Shown here: piece after piece, positions 8,709 to 18,246 of the stretch
Position numbering within the stretch: position 1 is the stretch's first letter
Layout: the number at the start of each line of letters is the position of its first letter
Assembly (NCBI RefSeq): GCF_947489715.1
Contig: NZ_CANLER010000005.1
Span: forward strand, 62,001 to 126,000
DNA length: 64,000 bases
Origin: an uncultured Roseovarius sp.
GTDB taxonomy: Bacteria > Pseudomonadota > Alphaproteobacteria > Rhodobacterales > Rhodobacteraceae
Direction of reading: 5' to 3'
Notes under the pieces: model-generated
Told to the model about the DNA's origin: nothing
Databases searched by the model: none
Seen by the model: the letters and a program-made list of their open reading frames with translations, nothing else
Made by a program: the position numbers and the translations under genes

Positions 8709-10391
8709 ATGTCTGATCCGGTATTTTTTCAGTTCTCTACAGTTACCGTCATAATCCTCTTGGCACTTTTCTATGGTGGCACCTTTTGGATGTCGACTTT
8801 CGTCAATGAAAAAGAAGAGAGCGTTGACGGCTTCATGGTTTCAAGCGGCGAGGTCGGCTTTGGCATCTCAGCCGCAAGCATGACCGCGACGTGGATTTGG
8901 GCGGCGTCTTTTTATGGCGCGGCAATCTCGGGCTACAACTACGGCTTGTCCGGGCCAATGCACTATGGGTTTTGGGGGGCGTTAATGATCCTCTTCATAT
9001 ATCCGTTTGGCCTGCGGTTCAGGAAACTTGCACCAAACGCCCATACCCTGGCCGAGATCATGCATGCACGGCATGGATCCGGCAGCCAGCTGATCCTGGC
9101 AATTTCCAACCTTTTTGGCAGCGTGATCAGCCTGATGGTGAATTTCACTGCGGCAGGTGCACTTGTATCTGTGCTATCACCGCTATCCTTCCAGGCGGGG
9201 GTGCTAATCGCCGGTATTGGCGTGCTATCCTATACGCTTTGGTCCGGTTTCCGAGCATCCATCCTAACCGATTTTGCCCAAGTGGTTGCAATGATGTCCA
9301 TTGCTGTCGTCATCATCCCATGGGTCTATTTCAGCGCGGGCGGTAGTGAGGCGTTGAGTAACGGTTTTGCCATCATTACAGAACAGCAGGCCGATTTCTT
9401 CTCGACCACCGCAATTCTGGAACAGGGCGCGCCCTTCTTCGTGGCGGTACTGGCCTACGCCATCGGCAATCAAACAATAGCTCAGCGTCTATTCGCTGTG
9501 CGCGAGGACCTAATCAAACCCACCTTTATCACGGCAACACTAGGTTATGGGTCGATTGTGATTGGTCTGGGTATGCTAGGTCTGATGGCATTGCTGCTTG
9601 GCGTGGCACCACATGAAGGTGACTTGAATAACCTTATCCCACAGATGGCGTCAGCCTACCTGCCACCGTTCATGATCGCGCTTTTCTTCATCCTGGTGAT
9701 CGGTTCGCTATCTTCTACGGCAGATTCTGATTTATCCGCTCTGTCGGCGATCATGATGACCGATATCTATGGCCGTAATCTGGCCAAGGGCAATCCAAAC
9801 CCACGCAAGATGCTGCTGTTGGGTCGCCTGACAATGATCGTGGCCACCGTGGCCGGGCTGATCCTCGCGAGTTTCTCGCTCGATATCCTGGTGATGCTGG
9901 TATTCGTTGGTGCTCTGTGGGGGGCTATCGTGTTTCCTGTGATCGCCAGTTGTTACTGGAACAGAGTTACCAATACGGCATTCATCTGGGCCGTGCTTGG
10001 CGGGCTTGTCCTGTTCACAATCGTGCGTTTCGAAGTCCTACCGCTCAGTGGAATTTTTGGTGGGTTTTTCGAACTTGTCGCCGCAGTAGGTGGTGGTGTG
10101 GTTCTGGCCTTAATGGCCTTCGGCTTCTTCGGACGCATCGTTGGACTATTGGTGGGTGTCATTGGATTTGTGGCATGTGCTTTCTACTTCAGTGGGTTTC
10201 TTCGGGACTACACTGTCCTGTTAGGATCGCTGACCGCCTATGGCGCCAGCACGGTTATCTGTGTAGCGCTGAGCTTGATGGGCAAGGAAGAGTTTGATTT
10301 CGACCTGATCAACGAGCGCGTCACCAGCTTTGACGATGACGCCGCGATGGCGGCTGTTCGTAAAGAAGATGAGCGCCTGAAAAACGCCTGA
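8709..10391 (+). CDS. Sodium:solute symporter (SSS family)
   Basis: A 560-residue inner-membrane protein with about 13 predicted helices. The SSS pattern is seen in TWIWAASFYGAAISGYNYGLSGP, the conserved sodium-site region IGSLSSTADSDLSALSAIMMTDIYGRN, and LPPFMIALFFILVIG. It resembles urea/choline-type members more than sugar or proline carriers, but the solute cannot be read from the sequence. The start has a GGGGAG site. A divergent LysR gene sits upstream, and a 39-codon gene follows 21 bases downstream in the same operon. Confidence 0.92.
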   Translation: MSDPVFFQFSTVTVIILLALFYGGTFWMSTFVNEKEESVDGFMVSSGEVGFGISAASMTATWIWAASFYGAAISGYNYGLSGPMHYGFWGALMILFIYPFGLRFRKLAPNAHTLAEIMHARHGSGSQLILAISNLFGSVISLMVNFTAAGALVSVLSPLSFQAGVLIAGIGVLSYTLWSGFRASILTDFAQVVAMMSIAVVIIPWVYFSAGGSEALSNGFAIITEQQADFFSTTAILEQGAPFFVAVLAYAIGNQTIAQRLFAVREDLIKPTFITATLGYGSIVIGLGMLGLMALLLGVAPHEGDLNNLIPQMASAYLPPFMIALFFILVIGSLSSTADSDLSALSAIMMTDIYGRNLAKGNPNPRKMLLLGRLTMIVATVAGLILASFSLDILVMLVFVGALWGAIVFPVIASCYWNRVTNTAFIWAVLGGLVLFTIVRFEVLPLSGIFGGFFELVAAVGGGVVLALMAFGFFGRIVGLLVGVIGFVACAFYFSGFLRDYTVLLGSLTAYGASTVICVALSLMGKEEFDFDLINERVTSFDDDAAMAAVRKEDERLKNA

Positions 10392-10412
10392 TAAAATGAA
10401 AGGAATAAACCA

Positions 10413-10532
10413 ATGCTGACACTTTACATCCTGATATGGCCACTGATTTCCGCGGTCGTTCTAGCCCTGATTGTCACTACGTTTGTGCGCGAATTGCGTC
10501 AGGCCAAAAAAGACGGAAAGAAGGTCGTGTAA
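10413..10532 (+). CDS. Putative transporter small subunit (39 aa, one membrane helix)
   Basis: A 39-codon gene that is easily missed. It has a good ribosome site (AAAGGAATAAACC) and starts 21 bases after the symporter stop. The peptide begins MLTLYILIWPLISAVVLA and continues as a single hydrophobic helix, ending in a basic tail (RQAKKDGKKVV). Small single-helix proteins of this sort are known beside SSS-family transporters and are annotated as transporter small subunits. A strong terminator closes the operon about 60 bases downstream. Its effect on transport is inferred. Confidence 0.8.
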   Translation: MLTLYILIWPLISAVVLALIVTTFVRELRQAKKDGKKVV

Positions 10533-10591
10533 CACATCGGCCGAGGCCTCCCACCTTGGCCAAGCGCTGAAGGCCCGGACCCTAAGCGCAA

Positions 10592-10624
10592 GCGCCCTCG
10601 CGATTTCCCGTTTCGCGAGGGCGC
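10592..10624. terminator. Bidirectional terminator
   Basis: A twelve-pair stem, GCGCCCTCGCGA and TCGCGAGGGCGC, encloses a nine-base loop and is followed by ATTTCT. It lies between the convergent symporter operon and the ArgE-type gene, and can end both transcripts. Confidence 0.82.
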
Positions 10625-10636
10625 ATTTCTGACCGC

Positions 10637-11800
10637 TCAGCAAGCGAGTTTTTCTGCGACCGCTCTGAGAAAATTCAACCCCTGCTGCAACTCGGTTACT
10701 TCAATATACTCATCTGCCCCATGGGCGCGGCGGATCGTTCCAGGCCCGAAAACGACCGTCGACAGGCCTTTATCGCTGAAATACCCGGCATCTGTGCCGA
10801 ATGAGACGACGCTCTGACTGTTTTGCCCCGTAATCTCACTCACAAAGGCCGCCGCGCGCGCAGCGTTGCGATCATCCAACGGCGGCACCGCAACCTCTGT
10901 AATGATTTTGATATCTGCTTTTGGGCTAACAGCCTTCATCACCGGTAGCAGTTCTTGCGCAGCAAAATCTTCGATCTCCCCAATGATGGCACGACTATCT
11001 TGCCCCGGCATACCGCGGAACTCCCAATCGAAATTACACCATCCTGCAGTCGCGTTTCGGGCCGCCCCGCCCTCAATCGTGCCGATATTGAACGTCGCGT
11101 AGGGCGGATCATAGGGTGAACCGGGCACAGGATCAGCCGCCAGCCGCGCACCTATCTCCTCAATCTTGGCAATCAGGCGCGTCGCCGTTGAAATCGCGCT
11201 GACACCGCCGCGGGGATCGCTGGAATGCACCTCGTGGCCTGTAATCTCGGTACGCATCTCGTCACCGGCTTTGTGACCGGTCACGATGTTCATTTCTGTA
11301 GGTTCCCCCACGATGACAACCGACGGCTTACATCCCAACGCCTCCATACTATCCAGCAGCACTGGCATCCCAAGCCCGCCAATTTCTTCGTCATAGGTGA
11401 AGGCGATATGGATGGGACGTGTCAACTGGGCCGCTTGAAACACCGGGACCGAGGCCATGACACATGCCAGAAAACCCTTCATATCGACCGATCCGCGCCC
11501 ATAAAGCCGGTCATCAATACGGGTTAACTTGAAGGGATCGCTGGCCCAATCCTGACCTTCAACCGGAACCACGTCGGTATGGCCATTCAGCACGATACCG
11601 CCATCAATCCTGGGTCCGATCGTGGCAAACACATTTGCCCGTTCACCATCAACATCATAGCTGAGAATGACATCGACGCCCTGCGCTTCAAGCGTGTCTT
11701 TGATGTACCCGACAATCGCCTGGTTTGGCCTGCCCGATACACTGTCAAACCCAACAAGGTTTTCCAGTATTTCAATCGCCGAATTCAGTGTATCAGCCAC
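10637..11800 (-). CDS. argE: M20-family amidohydrolase, acetylornithine deacetylase (ArgE) type
   Basis: A 387-residue zinc-dependent M20 enzyme that removes an acyl group from an N-acyl amino acid. Metal and catalytic residues are present: His74 and Asp76 in NGHTDVVP, Asp106 in GRGSVDMKG, and Glu138/Glu139 in TYDEEIGG. The closest family is acetylornithine deacetylase. Alphaproteobacteria usually make ornithine by ArgJ, and the neighbours here are a symporter, a racemase-like enzyme and a dioxygenase. A catabolic role on another N-acetylated diamino acid is therefore possible. The fold assignment is firm; the substrate is not. Confidence 0.82.
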   Translation of the reverse strand: MADTLNSAIEILENLVGFDSVSGRPNQAIVGYIKDTLEAQGVDVILSYDVDGERANVFATIGPRIDGGIVLNGHTDVVPVEGQDWASDPFKLTRIDDRLYGRGSVDMKGFLACVMASVPVFQAAQLTRPIHIAFTYDEEIGGLGMPVLLDSMEALGCKPSVVIVGEPTEMNIVTGHKAGDEMRTEITGHEVHSSDPRGGVSAISTATRLIAKIEEIGARLAADPVPGSPYDPPYATFNIGTIEGGAARNATAGWCNFDWEFRGMPGQDSRAIIGEIEDFAAQELLPVMKAVSPKADIKIITEVAVPPLDDRNAARAAAFVSEITGQNSQSVVSFGTDAGYFSDKGLSTVVFGPGTIRRAHGADEYIEVTELQQGLNFLRAVAEKLAC

Positions 11801-11928
11801 GTAAAAGCCCCATGAAGCACTCCAACCGAACGGACCCTATAGCGGCGACGCTCGATTCGCCTAACCTAAAATATGTGATGTCGCTAACACGCTAGTCAGG
11901 CGCATTTGATCGTGGAAGTCTCTTTCTC

Positions 11929-12711
11929 ATGGAGAGCTATCCCCCCTTCACCTCCACCCCTGTCAGCGGGACATATCAGACCGACAAAGGGCCGGGCAAA
12001 CACCGGATTGGCCTGATCGTTTTGTCGAATGATTACGTGACCGAGCGTGACTTCATCAATATGCGCCCCAGCGATGACGTGGCGCTTTTTACCAGCAGGG
12101 TGCAGAACAGCCAGGATTGCACCTTGGAAACACTGCCACGAATGGCACCACATATTTCCGACGCAGCGGCGCTATTGGTGCCGGATGGACAGCTTGACGT
12201 AATCGCCTATGCCTGCACGTCGGGTACAGTAGTGATGGGATATGAAGAAGTCAGCGCTCGCATCTGTCGAAATCGAGCGGAGGTAAAAGTCGTCACGCCG
12301 ATCACGGCAGCGATGGTAGCCTTCCGGCGACTGGATGCACAGAGGCTGTCGGTTTTGACACCCTACACTGAGGATGTGAACCACGCGATTGCCGATCATC
12401 TGGTCGAGAATGGCAAGGATGTTCGCGCGTTCACTTCCTTTCACATCGAAGATAACGAGGTCATGGCTGCCCTGCCGACTGAGGCGATCTTTCACGCGGC
12501 GCTCGAAGCTGACCAGCCCGATGCAGATGCGCTTTTCATCTCGTGCACGGCCATTCGCGCCGTCGATGTCATTCAGCAGATCGAAGATACCATTGGGAAA
12601 CCCGTTGTCACCGCCAATCAGGCGATGATCTGGCAGTCGTTGCGCTGGTCTGGATACCAGGGCGAAATCGCTAATTACGGGAAATTGCTTCATCTCTCTC
12701 ACCCGACCTAG
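11929..12711 (+). CDS. Maleate isomerase / Asp-Glu racemase superfamily enzyme (EutA-like)
   Basis: A 260-residue two-cysteine enzyme of the maleate cis-trans isomerase / arylmalonate decarboxylase group. The two catalytic cysteines are Cys96 in AYACTSGTVVMG and Cys206 in FISCTAIRAVD, each ending one half of the pseudo-symmetric fold. Related proteins act on maleate, on substituted malonates, or in ectoine breakdown (EutA). The dioxygenase gene begins 15 bases downstream, so the two form an operon divergent from the ArgE-type gene. Substrate unknown; ectoine-type catabolism is a guess from context. Confidence 0.8.
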   Translation: MESYPPFTSTPVSGTYQTDKGPGKHRIGLIVLSNDYVTERDFINMRPSDDVALFTSRVQNSQDCTLETLPRMAPHISDAAALLVPDGQLDVIAYACTSGTVVMGYEEVSARICRNRAEVKVVTPITAAMVAFRRLDAQRLSVLTPYTEDVNHAIADHLVENGKDVRAFTSFHIEDNEVMAALPTEAIFHAALEADQPDADALFISCTAIRAVDVIQQIEDTIGKPVVTANQAMIWQSLRWSGYQGEIANYGKLLHLSHPT

Positions 12712-12726
12712 ACAAGGATTTTCAGA

Positions 12727-13620
12727 ATGCGTTCCAAGGATGTTCTATCCCACCCGGCACGGGTTCTTACCCAGCAAGAGCGCGAGTTCTTCTTTGACCA
12801 AGGGTATATCGCCCGCAAAAACGTTATCGACGAGAAGTGGCTGGTCAGGCTGAACGCGGCCATTGATGCACAGGTCGACCGTTCGCGGATCCTGACACAA
12901 TCGGACGGAACATTTGATCTTGAAGCCGGACACAGCGCCGATACACCCCGCCTGCGCCGCATCTCGTTTCTGGATGATCTTGACCCGGTCTTCTGGGAGT
13001 TCTGCACCCAGAGTAACCTCCCGGATATGGCGGCAGATCTTATGGGGCCCGACGTGCGCTTCCGCGAATGCATGATCAACATCAAATGGGCCGGTGGCGG
13101 GCAAGAGGTGAAGTGGCATCAGGACATACCCTTCTACCCTCTGACCAATCTTTCCGTTGCGCAGTTTCTGGTCTGCCTGAACGATGTCGGTCCGGAACAA
13201 GGCCCACTTCAAGTCGTTCCTGAAAGTCACAAGGGCCAAATCTATAACCACTACGATGACGAGGATAATTGGCTGGGCTATATACCCGACGACCGGCTTG
13301 GCGATGCAGGGCTTGAGCGTGCGGTTGATCTAACGGGACCAGCGGGTACGGTCACGGTTCACCATTGCGCAACATTGCACGCTTCGCGCGCCAATCTCAG
13401 CCCGCGGGGACGTCCGGTTCTGATCGTGGGATTCGCGGCATGCGACGCCCTGCCCTATACTGCACCCGCATATAAATCCTCGCATTATGGCCATGTCGTG
13501 CGTGGCAACGAAGCACGATTTTCGCATCATGATCCACTGGATATGCGGCTGCCTCCCGATTGGTCTGGCGGTTACACCTCTATCTTCGAACACCAACAGG
13601 ATAAGGCGGCGCAGCGATAG
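12727..13620 (+). CDS. Phytanoyl-CoA dioxygenase (PhyH) family oxygenase
   Basis: A 297-residue Fe(II)/2-oxoglutarate dioxygenase. The iron ligands appear as His131-x-Asp133 in VKWHQDIPFY and a distal His218 in ATLHASRAN, with arginines nearby that could hold 2-oxoglutarate. EctD (ectoine hydroxylase) is a member of this superfamily, but overall this sequence does not look like EctD and its substrate is open. It is co-transcribed with the two-cysteine enzyme 15 bases upstream. The pair may process the solute brought in by the symporter at 8.7-10.5 kb. Confidence 0.82.
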   Translation: MRSKDVLSHPARVLTQQEREFFFDQGYIARKNVIDEKWLVRLNAAIDAQVDRSRILTQSDGTFDLEAGHSADTPRLRRISFLDDLDPVFWEFCTQSNLPDMAADLMGPDVRFRECMINIKWAGGGQEVKWHQDIPFYPLTNLSVAQFLVCLNDVGPEQGPLQVVPESHKGQIYNHYDDEDNWLGYIPDDRLGDAGLERAVDLTGPAGTVTVHHCATLHASRANLSPRGRPVLIVGFAACDALPYTAPAYKSSHYGHVVRGNEARFSHHDPLDMRLPPDWSGGYTSIFEHQQDKAAQR

Positions 13621-13939
13621 CAGCCAAAGGTTTAACGCCTGCCCCTAAGTGGTGAGTTCTATTTAAGATTGCAGCAATAACGCCAACTCGCGGCGCACCT
13701 GGCAATGGCCAGACTCCAGTCGAATTTTTTCTATAGGTTTTTCTTTGGTTATCATAGATATTATACGATTGTAGCCTTGTAGTTTTCTGCCCTAGTGTCG
13801 TCCACCAGAGGCTGAATCGCAGCACCGGGCTATAACTGGGGGAAATACAAAAACAAAAAATCTGGGGGTGGCTGTCATCATAACGTTAATAACAAGCGCC
13901 AATCCCCCTTTGTCTGACTAAACGTCCAATGGAGGAAAT
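13621..13939 (+). other. Non-coding stretch upstream of ABC transporter operon
   Basis: This 319-base stretch is A/T-richer than its surroundings, especially at 13720-13780. No gene is supported. It should hold the promoter of the ABC operon, and a GGAGGAAAT ribosome site lies just before the ATG at 13940. I could not pick out a convincing -35/-10 pair. Confidence 0.5.
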
Positions 13940-15979
13940 ATGAAAAGACTACTGTTATCAGGAGTAGCCGTCATCGCATTGCCGGTGGCCGCCTACGCCA
14001 ATTGTCCGGCAATTACCGTTGCGGACATGCAAGGTGTCGCCGCAGGCGCCTACCCGCAGCAATACGACCTGTCTGAATTCCAGGGCGCCGCGGGCTGCAC
14101 GATGGAATTTTCAACCAACCCGAATATCGACGCGCTGAATGGCAAGATCAAAGGCAATGGCGACCTGCCGGCACTGGCTGATCGCCTTCCGCAAGAGCCG
14201 CTGGTCGTGGTTCCCTACGACTCGATTGGTCAATACGGCGGCACGCTGGATGTGCTGTCGAACGCGACCGAGGCCGGGACATCGGACTTCCTTTCAGTAC
14301 GCCACGTCAATCTGGTGCGCTACTCGGATGACCTTCAGACCATCGTGCCCAATATCGCCCAATCCTGGGAATGGAACGATGATTACACGCAACTGACATT
14401 CAAGCTGCGCAAAGGCCACAAGTGGTCGGATGGTGCGCCATTCACCTCTGCGGACGTGAAGTTCTGGCATGACAATCTGATGCTGGACACCAACATCTTT
14501 GAAAAACCGAAAGACTATGTGACCGTCGGTGGCGCGCCGATGACTGTCGATGCGCCCGACGAGGAAACTGTTGTCTTTAACCTGCCCGCGCCGAAGCCCG
14601 GCCTACTGGCGCATTTCGCGACCTCATATGCTCAGGGCTTCCAACCCAAGCATTTCCTGGGGCAATTCCATCCGGAATTTAACGCGGATGCAGACAGCTA
14701 CGCCCAAAGCCTCGGCTTTGAAAACGGCTACGATGCGATCAAGGCGTATTACGGTAATTCGGACTGGACGGACACGCCCACTCCGATGCTGTCAAAACCG
14801 GAATTGGTGGACGGTCTGCCAAAGAACACCGTTCCCACGCTGGAAAGCCATATCTACATCAATGATACGACAGAGGGGCGCCAGCTGGTTGCCAATCCGT
14901 ATTTCCACCAGGTTGATACTTCCGGTCAGCAGCTGCCTTACATCAGCGAACAGGACGAAGTTTACATCAACGACAAAGAGGTGCGGATCCTCAAGCTCGT
15001 GAACGGCGAGATTGACTATAAATCACAGTCCGTCCGCCTGGAATCGGCTCCGATCCTGCTTGAGAACCAGGAAGCTGGTGGATATTCGATCCAGCTGAAA
15101 CCAACCGTCGCGATGCCGGCGTTTTCGTTCAACCTGACAGCCGAGGACGAAGCAAAACGCGCTGTCTTTGGTGATCTGCGCTTCCGCGAGGCGATGTCAG
15201 TTGCGATCAATCGCGACGAGTTGAACGAAGTGGCGTATTTCGGTCAGGGCACACCCAGCCAGATCGCACCGTTCCTGCCAACGCCTGATTTTGTTGATCC
15301 CAAGTGGAGCAGCTACAAGTCAGAATTCGACCCGGATGCTGCCAAGGCGGCACTGGAAGAGATTGGCATGAAAGACACCGATGGCGATGGCTTCCGCGAA
15401 TTGCCGAATGGGGACAAGCTGGTTCTGACAATGAACTACTCGACCCAGGGCATTTCCGGACAGGTCGTGGAACTGGTCAGCCAGTACTGGGCTGATGTCG
15501 GCATCGAATCGACCGTAAAAGAGGTGACACCGGACGAATATCGCTCGGCGCAATCGTCGAACAAACTGGATGTCGGTCTCTGGCAATATGGTGCGCCTCT
15601 GGCGATCCACCTGGGCCTCAACACCTTCTTCCGGGCGCCTTTCGGAACGTATTTCGAACATCGCACCGGGATGCTTTGGGGTGAATGGCTGGATTCCGAT
15701 GGTGCCAAGGGCGTTGAACCGCCGGAATACGTGAAGCAGCTTGCCGCTGACATCGACGCGTTCCAGTCGGCAACTCCGGGTTCCGACCAGGTTGGGGAAC
15801 TGGGCAATGCGCTGGTTCAGGGCATCGTCGAGAACCTTGTGCTGATCGGCACCGTTCAAGCACCCGAGCCAGTTTATGCCAGCAACAAGCTGCAGAACTT
15901 TACCGAGTTCAAGACCTGGTCCTACGAATACTACCGGACGTACCCGTATCGGGCGTCGCAGTGGTGGCTGTCGGAATAA
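13940..15979 (+). CDS. ABC transporter substrate-binding protein, oligopeptide (SBP_bac_5) type
   Basis: A 679-residue periplasmic binding protein, longer than the usual 500-600. A signal peptide (MKRLLLSGVAVIALPVAAYA) precedes an unusual stretch of about 70 residues with two cysteines (near residues 22 and 53). The family 5 fold then begins near GQYGGTLDVLSNATEAG. Typical segments include NIAQSWEWNDDYTQLTFKLR, GHKWSDGAPFTSADVKFW and RFREAMSVAINRDELN. It is the first gene of a five-gene transporter operon followed by a sulfatase. The ligand could be a peptide or a sulfated or phosphonylated glycan. Confidence 0.9.
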   Translation: MKRLLLSGVAVIALPVAAYANCPAITVADMQGVAAGAYPQQYDLSEFQGAAGCTMEFSTNPNIDALNGKIKGNGDLPALADRLPQEPLVVVPYDSIGQYGGTLDVLSNATEAGTSDFLSVRHVNLVRYSDDLQTIVPNIAQSWEWNDDYTQLTFKLRKGHKWSDGAPFTSADVKFWHDNLMLDTNIFEKPKDYVTVGGAPMTVDAPDEETVVFNLPAPKPGLLAHFATSYAQGFQPKHFLGQFHPEFNADADSYAQSLGFENGYDAIKAYYGNSDWTDTPTPMLSKPELVDGLPKNTVPTLESHIYINDTTEGRQLVANPYFHQVDTSGQQLPYISEQDEVYINDKEVRILKLVNGEIDYKSQSVRLESAPILLENQEAGGYSIQLKPTVAMPAFSFNLTAEDEAKRAVFGDLRFREAMSVAINRDELNEVAYFGQGTPSQIAPFLPTPDFVDPKWSSYKSEFDPDAAKAALEEIGMKDTDGDGFRELPNGDKLVLTMNYSTQGISGQVVELVSQYWADVGIESTVKEVTPDEYRSAQSSNKLDVGLWQYGAPLAIHLGLNTFFRAPFGTYFEHRTGMLWGEWLDSDGAKGVEPPEYVKQLAADIDAFQSATPGSDQVGELGNALVQGIVENLVLIGTVQAPEPVYASNKLQNFTEFKTWSYEYYRTYPYRASQWWLSE

Positions 15980-16093
15980 CCGACAGCTCTTTCGTACCTC
16001 ACTGCGGGCGGCCAATGTCGCCCGCGGTCCTCACGCAAAAGCGTTGAAGATCGCGCCAAAAAGCGATCAAAAACGCAGATACGGAACGGGAAC

Positions 16094-17098
16094 ATGTTAC
16101 AATTCGGCCGCTTCGTGATGGTCAGGGCGATGATGGCGATGACGACGCTGATTATCGTATCGCTGGTTGTGTTCACGCTGATGGAACTTGTGCCAGGCGA
16201 TTGCGCCGAACGCTATCTTGCCTTCAAGAACACCCAAGGCTCCGGCATTTCGCTGGAAGACATCGAAATCGAACGTCAGCGCCTTGGTCTGGACCGTCCC
16301 TTTCTGACACGTTGGGCCAGTTGGATCGTCAACGCCTTTCAGGGCGAATACGGTGACAGCTGTATTCTTAGGGTCAACATCGCCCAACTTCTTGGCGCGA
16401 AGTTCTGGCTCTCGCTCGGTGTTTGCCTTGCCTCTCTGGCCCTGGCCTACGCCATTGCCATTCCGGTCGGCATCATCTCGGCCGCCTCCAACAACCCCTT
16501 CCTCAACAACGGCCTGCGCCTCTTCAGCTATCTGGGCCTCGCGATGCCAAACTTCCTGTTGGCGCTGATGATCATGCTGGTCTCGACCATATGGTTCGGG
16601 GAAACGCTCACCGGTCTATTCAGCAAGGAATACCGCGATGCCCCGTGGGATTGGAACAAGTTTGTCGACCTCATGAAACACGCCTGGTTGCCAATCTTCA
16701 TCCTGGGTTGGTCGGCCACTGCCTTTGCCCTGCAAACGGTGCGCGCGCTGATGTCTGATGAGATTGGCAAGCTTTATGTAACCGCCGCGGCTGCCCGCGG
16801 CGTCTATGGCCGCAAGCTGCTATGGCGCTACCCTGCACGGCACGCCCTGGGCCCCATCGTCAACTCACTGGGTTTTGACCTCAACCGGATCTTTAACGAA
16901 TTGCCCATCGTGGCGTTGATCCTGACCCTGACAGAAGCCGGCGCATTGTTGATCGAAGCCCTGGCCAGATCCAATGACCAGCAGCTTGCGGGCGCGATCA
17001 TCTTCCTGCTGACCGCATCCATCGTCACACTCAACTTCTTCACCGACATCCTGCTGGCCGTCATCGACCCGCGCGTCCGTAAAAGCATTCTGAGGTAA
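16094..17098 (+). CDS. ABC transporter permease (DppB type)
   Basis: A 334-residue inner-membrane permease of the oligopeptide family, with about six helices. It starts MLQFGRFVMVRAMMAMTTL and carries the usual N-terminal LMELVPGD and the EAA-type loop TAAAARGVYGRKLLWRYPARHAL, which contacts the ATPases. It lies 114 bases after the binding-protein gene. The second permease starts five bases after its stop. Confidence 0.92.
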   Translation: MLQFGRFVMVRAMMAMTTLIIVSLVVFTLMELVPGDCAERYLAFKNTQGSGISLEDIEIERQRLGLDRPFLTRWASWIVNAFQGEYGDSCILRVNIAQLLGAKFWLSLGVCLASLALAYAIAIPVGIISAASNNPFLNNGLRLFSYLGLAMPNFLLALMIMLVSTIWFGETLTGLFSKEYRDAPWDWNKFVDLMKHAWLPIFILGWSATAFALQTVRALMSDEIGKLYVTAAAARGVYGRKLLWRYPARHALGPIVNSLGFDLNRIFNELPIVALILTLTEAGALLIEALARSNDQQLAGAIIFLLTASIVTLNFFTDILLAVIDPRVRKSILR

Positions 17099-17103
17099 CC
17101 GCC

Positions 17104-18246
17104 ATGACCGATGTGACCACAGACAACACGCAGGATCAGAAGGCCAAAGAGGCTTATTTCACCGCCTCGCAGGGGCAGCTCATCTGGGCACGCTTCAAGA
17201 AACAGCGTGCCGCACTTATCGCCGCTGTCATTCTGGTGGCGCTGATCCTGTCGGGTATCTTCGCCCCGTTCCTGTCGCCCTATGACCCGACAATTGCGGG
17301 CCGCGACAAGGATTACACCAACGGCGCGCCGCAATTACCGCAATTCTGCGATTCCAATGGATGTTCCGCCCGTCCCTTCATCCACGCGGTCAAGCGCGAA
17401 CGCTCCATGGCGACAAACTTTCGCTGGGTGACAACGATTGACGAAGACACGCGCCTTTACATGAATTTCTTTGTGGAGGGCGACGACTATCACCTCTTTG
17501 ACCTGATCCACATGGATACCCACCTCTTCGGCGTCGAAGGTGGTAAAATCCACCTCTTTGGAACTGATGAGGACGGGCAGGATATCTTCTCCCGAACGCT
17601 CCATGCGATCTGGACCTCAATGAAAGTAGGGTCCATCGGGGTCTTCATCGCCTTTGTTCTCGCCCTCATCATCGGAGGGGTTTCCGGCTATTACGGCGGC
17701 TGGATCGACGGGGTCATACAGATGATCACCGATGCGGTCCGAACGGTCCCGGCAATTCCGCTCTTCATGGCGGTGGCGGCCTTCATGCCCCCCGAAATGA
17801 CGGCGGAGGCCAGGTTTTTCTACATATCACTCATATTGGGCTTCATCGGCTGGCCCACCCTGGCGCGACGTGTCCGCACCCATCTGCTGACCGAACGCAA
17901 TCAGGAATACGTGCTGGCCGCCCAGCTTTGCGGTGCCAAACCCGGCCACGTGATCCGCCGTCACCTGCTGCCCAGTTTCACCAGCTACATCATCGTCGAT
18001 CTGGTGATTTCTTTCCCCTACATGGTGCTTAGTGAAACCGCGCTTTCATTCATCGGGCTGGGCCTGAAAGACCCGGTCAGCTCGCTTGGCGTGATGCTAC
18101 AGAAAGCCACCAGTGCTGACGTTCTTCTGAACTACCAATGGTACTTCATCCCGGTGATTTTCTTCATCGCGCTGGTGATGGCCTTTGTGTTCGTAGGTGA
18201 CGGGTTGCGTGACGCCGCCGACCCCTATTCGGAGGCCAAGAAATGA
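17104..18246 (+). CDS. ABC transporter permease (DppC type)
   Basis: A 380-residue second permease. The N-terminal half has one helix (AALIAAVILVALILSGIFAPFL) and then an insert of roughly 120 residues facing the periplasm, longer than in typical DppC proteins. Five helices follow, with the EAA loop LAAQLCGAKPGHVIRRHLLPS. The N-terminal segment FKKQRAALIAA is typical of the DppC family. Its stop overlaps the first ATPase start by four bases (ATGA), so the genes are translationally coupled. Confidence 0.92.
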   Translation: MTDVTTDNTQDQKAKEAYFTASQGQLIWARFKKQRAALIAAVILVALILSGIFAPFLSPYDPTIAGRDKDYTNGAPQLPQFCDSNGCSARPFIHAVKRERSMATNFRWVTTIDEDTRLYMNFFVEGDDYHLFDLIHMDTHLFGVEGGKIHLFGTDEDGQDIFSRTLHAIWTSMKVGSIGVFIAFVLALIIGGVSGYYGGWIDGVIQMITDAVRTVPAIPLFMAVAAFMPPEMTAEARFFYISLILGFIGWPTLARRVRTHLLTERNQEYVLAAQLCGAKPGHVIRRHLLPSFTSYIIVDLVISFPYMVLSETALSFIGLGLKDPVSSLGVMLQKATSADVLLNYQWYFIPVIFFIALVMAFVFVGDGLRDAADPYSEAKK

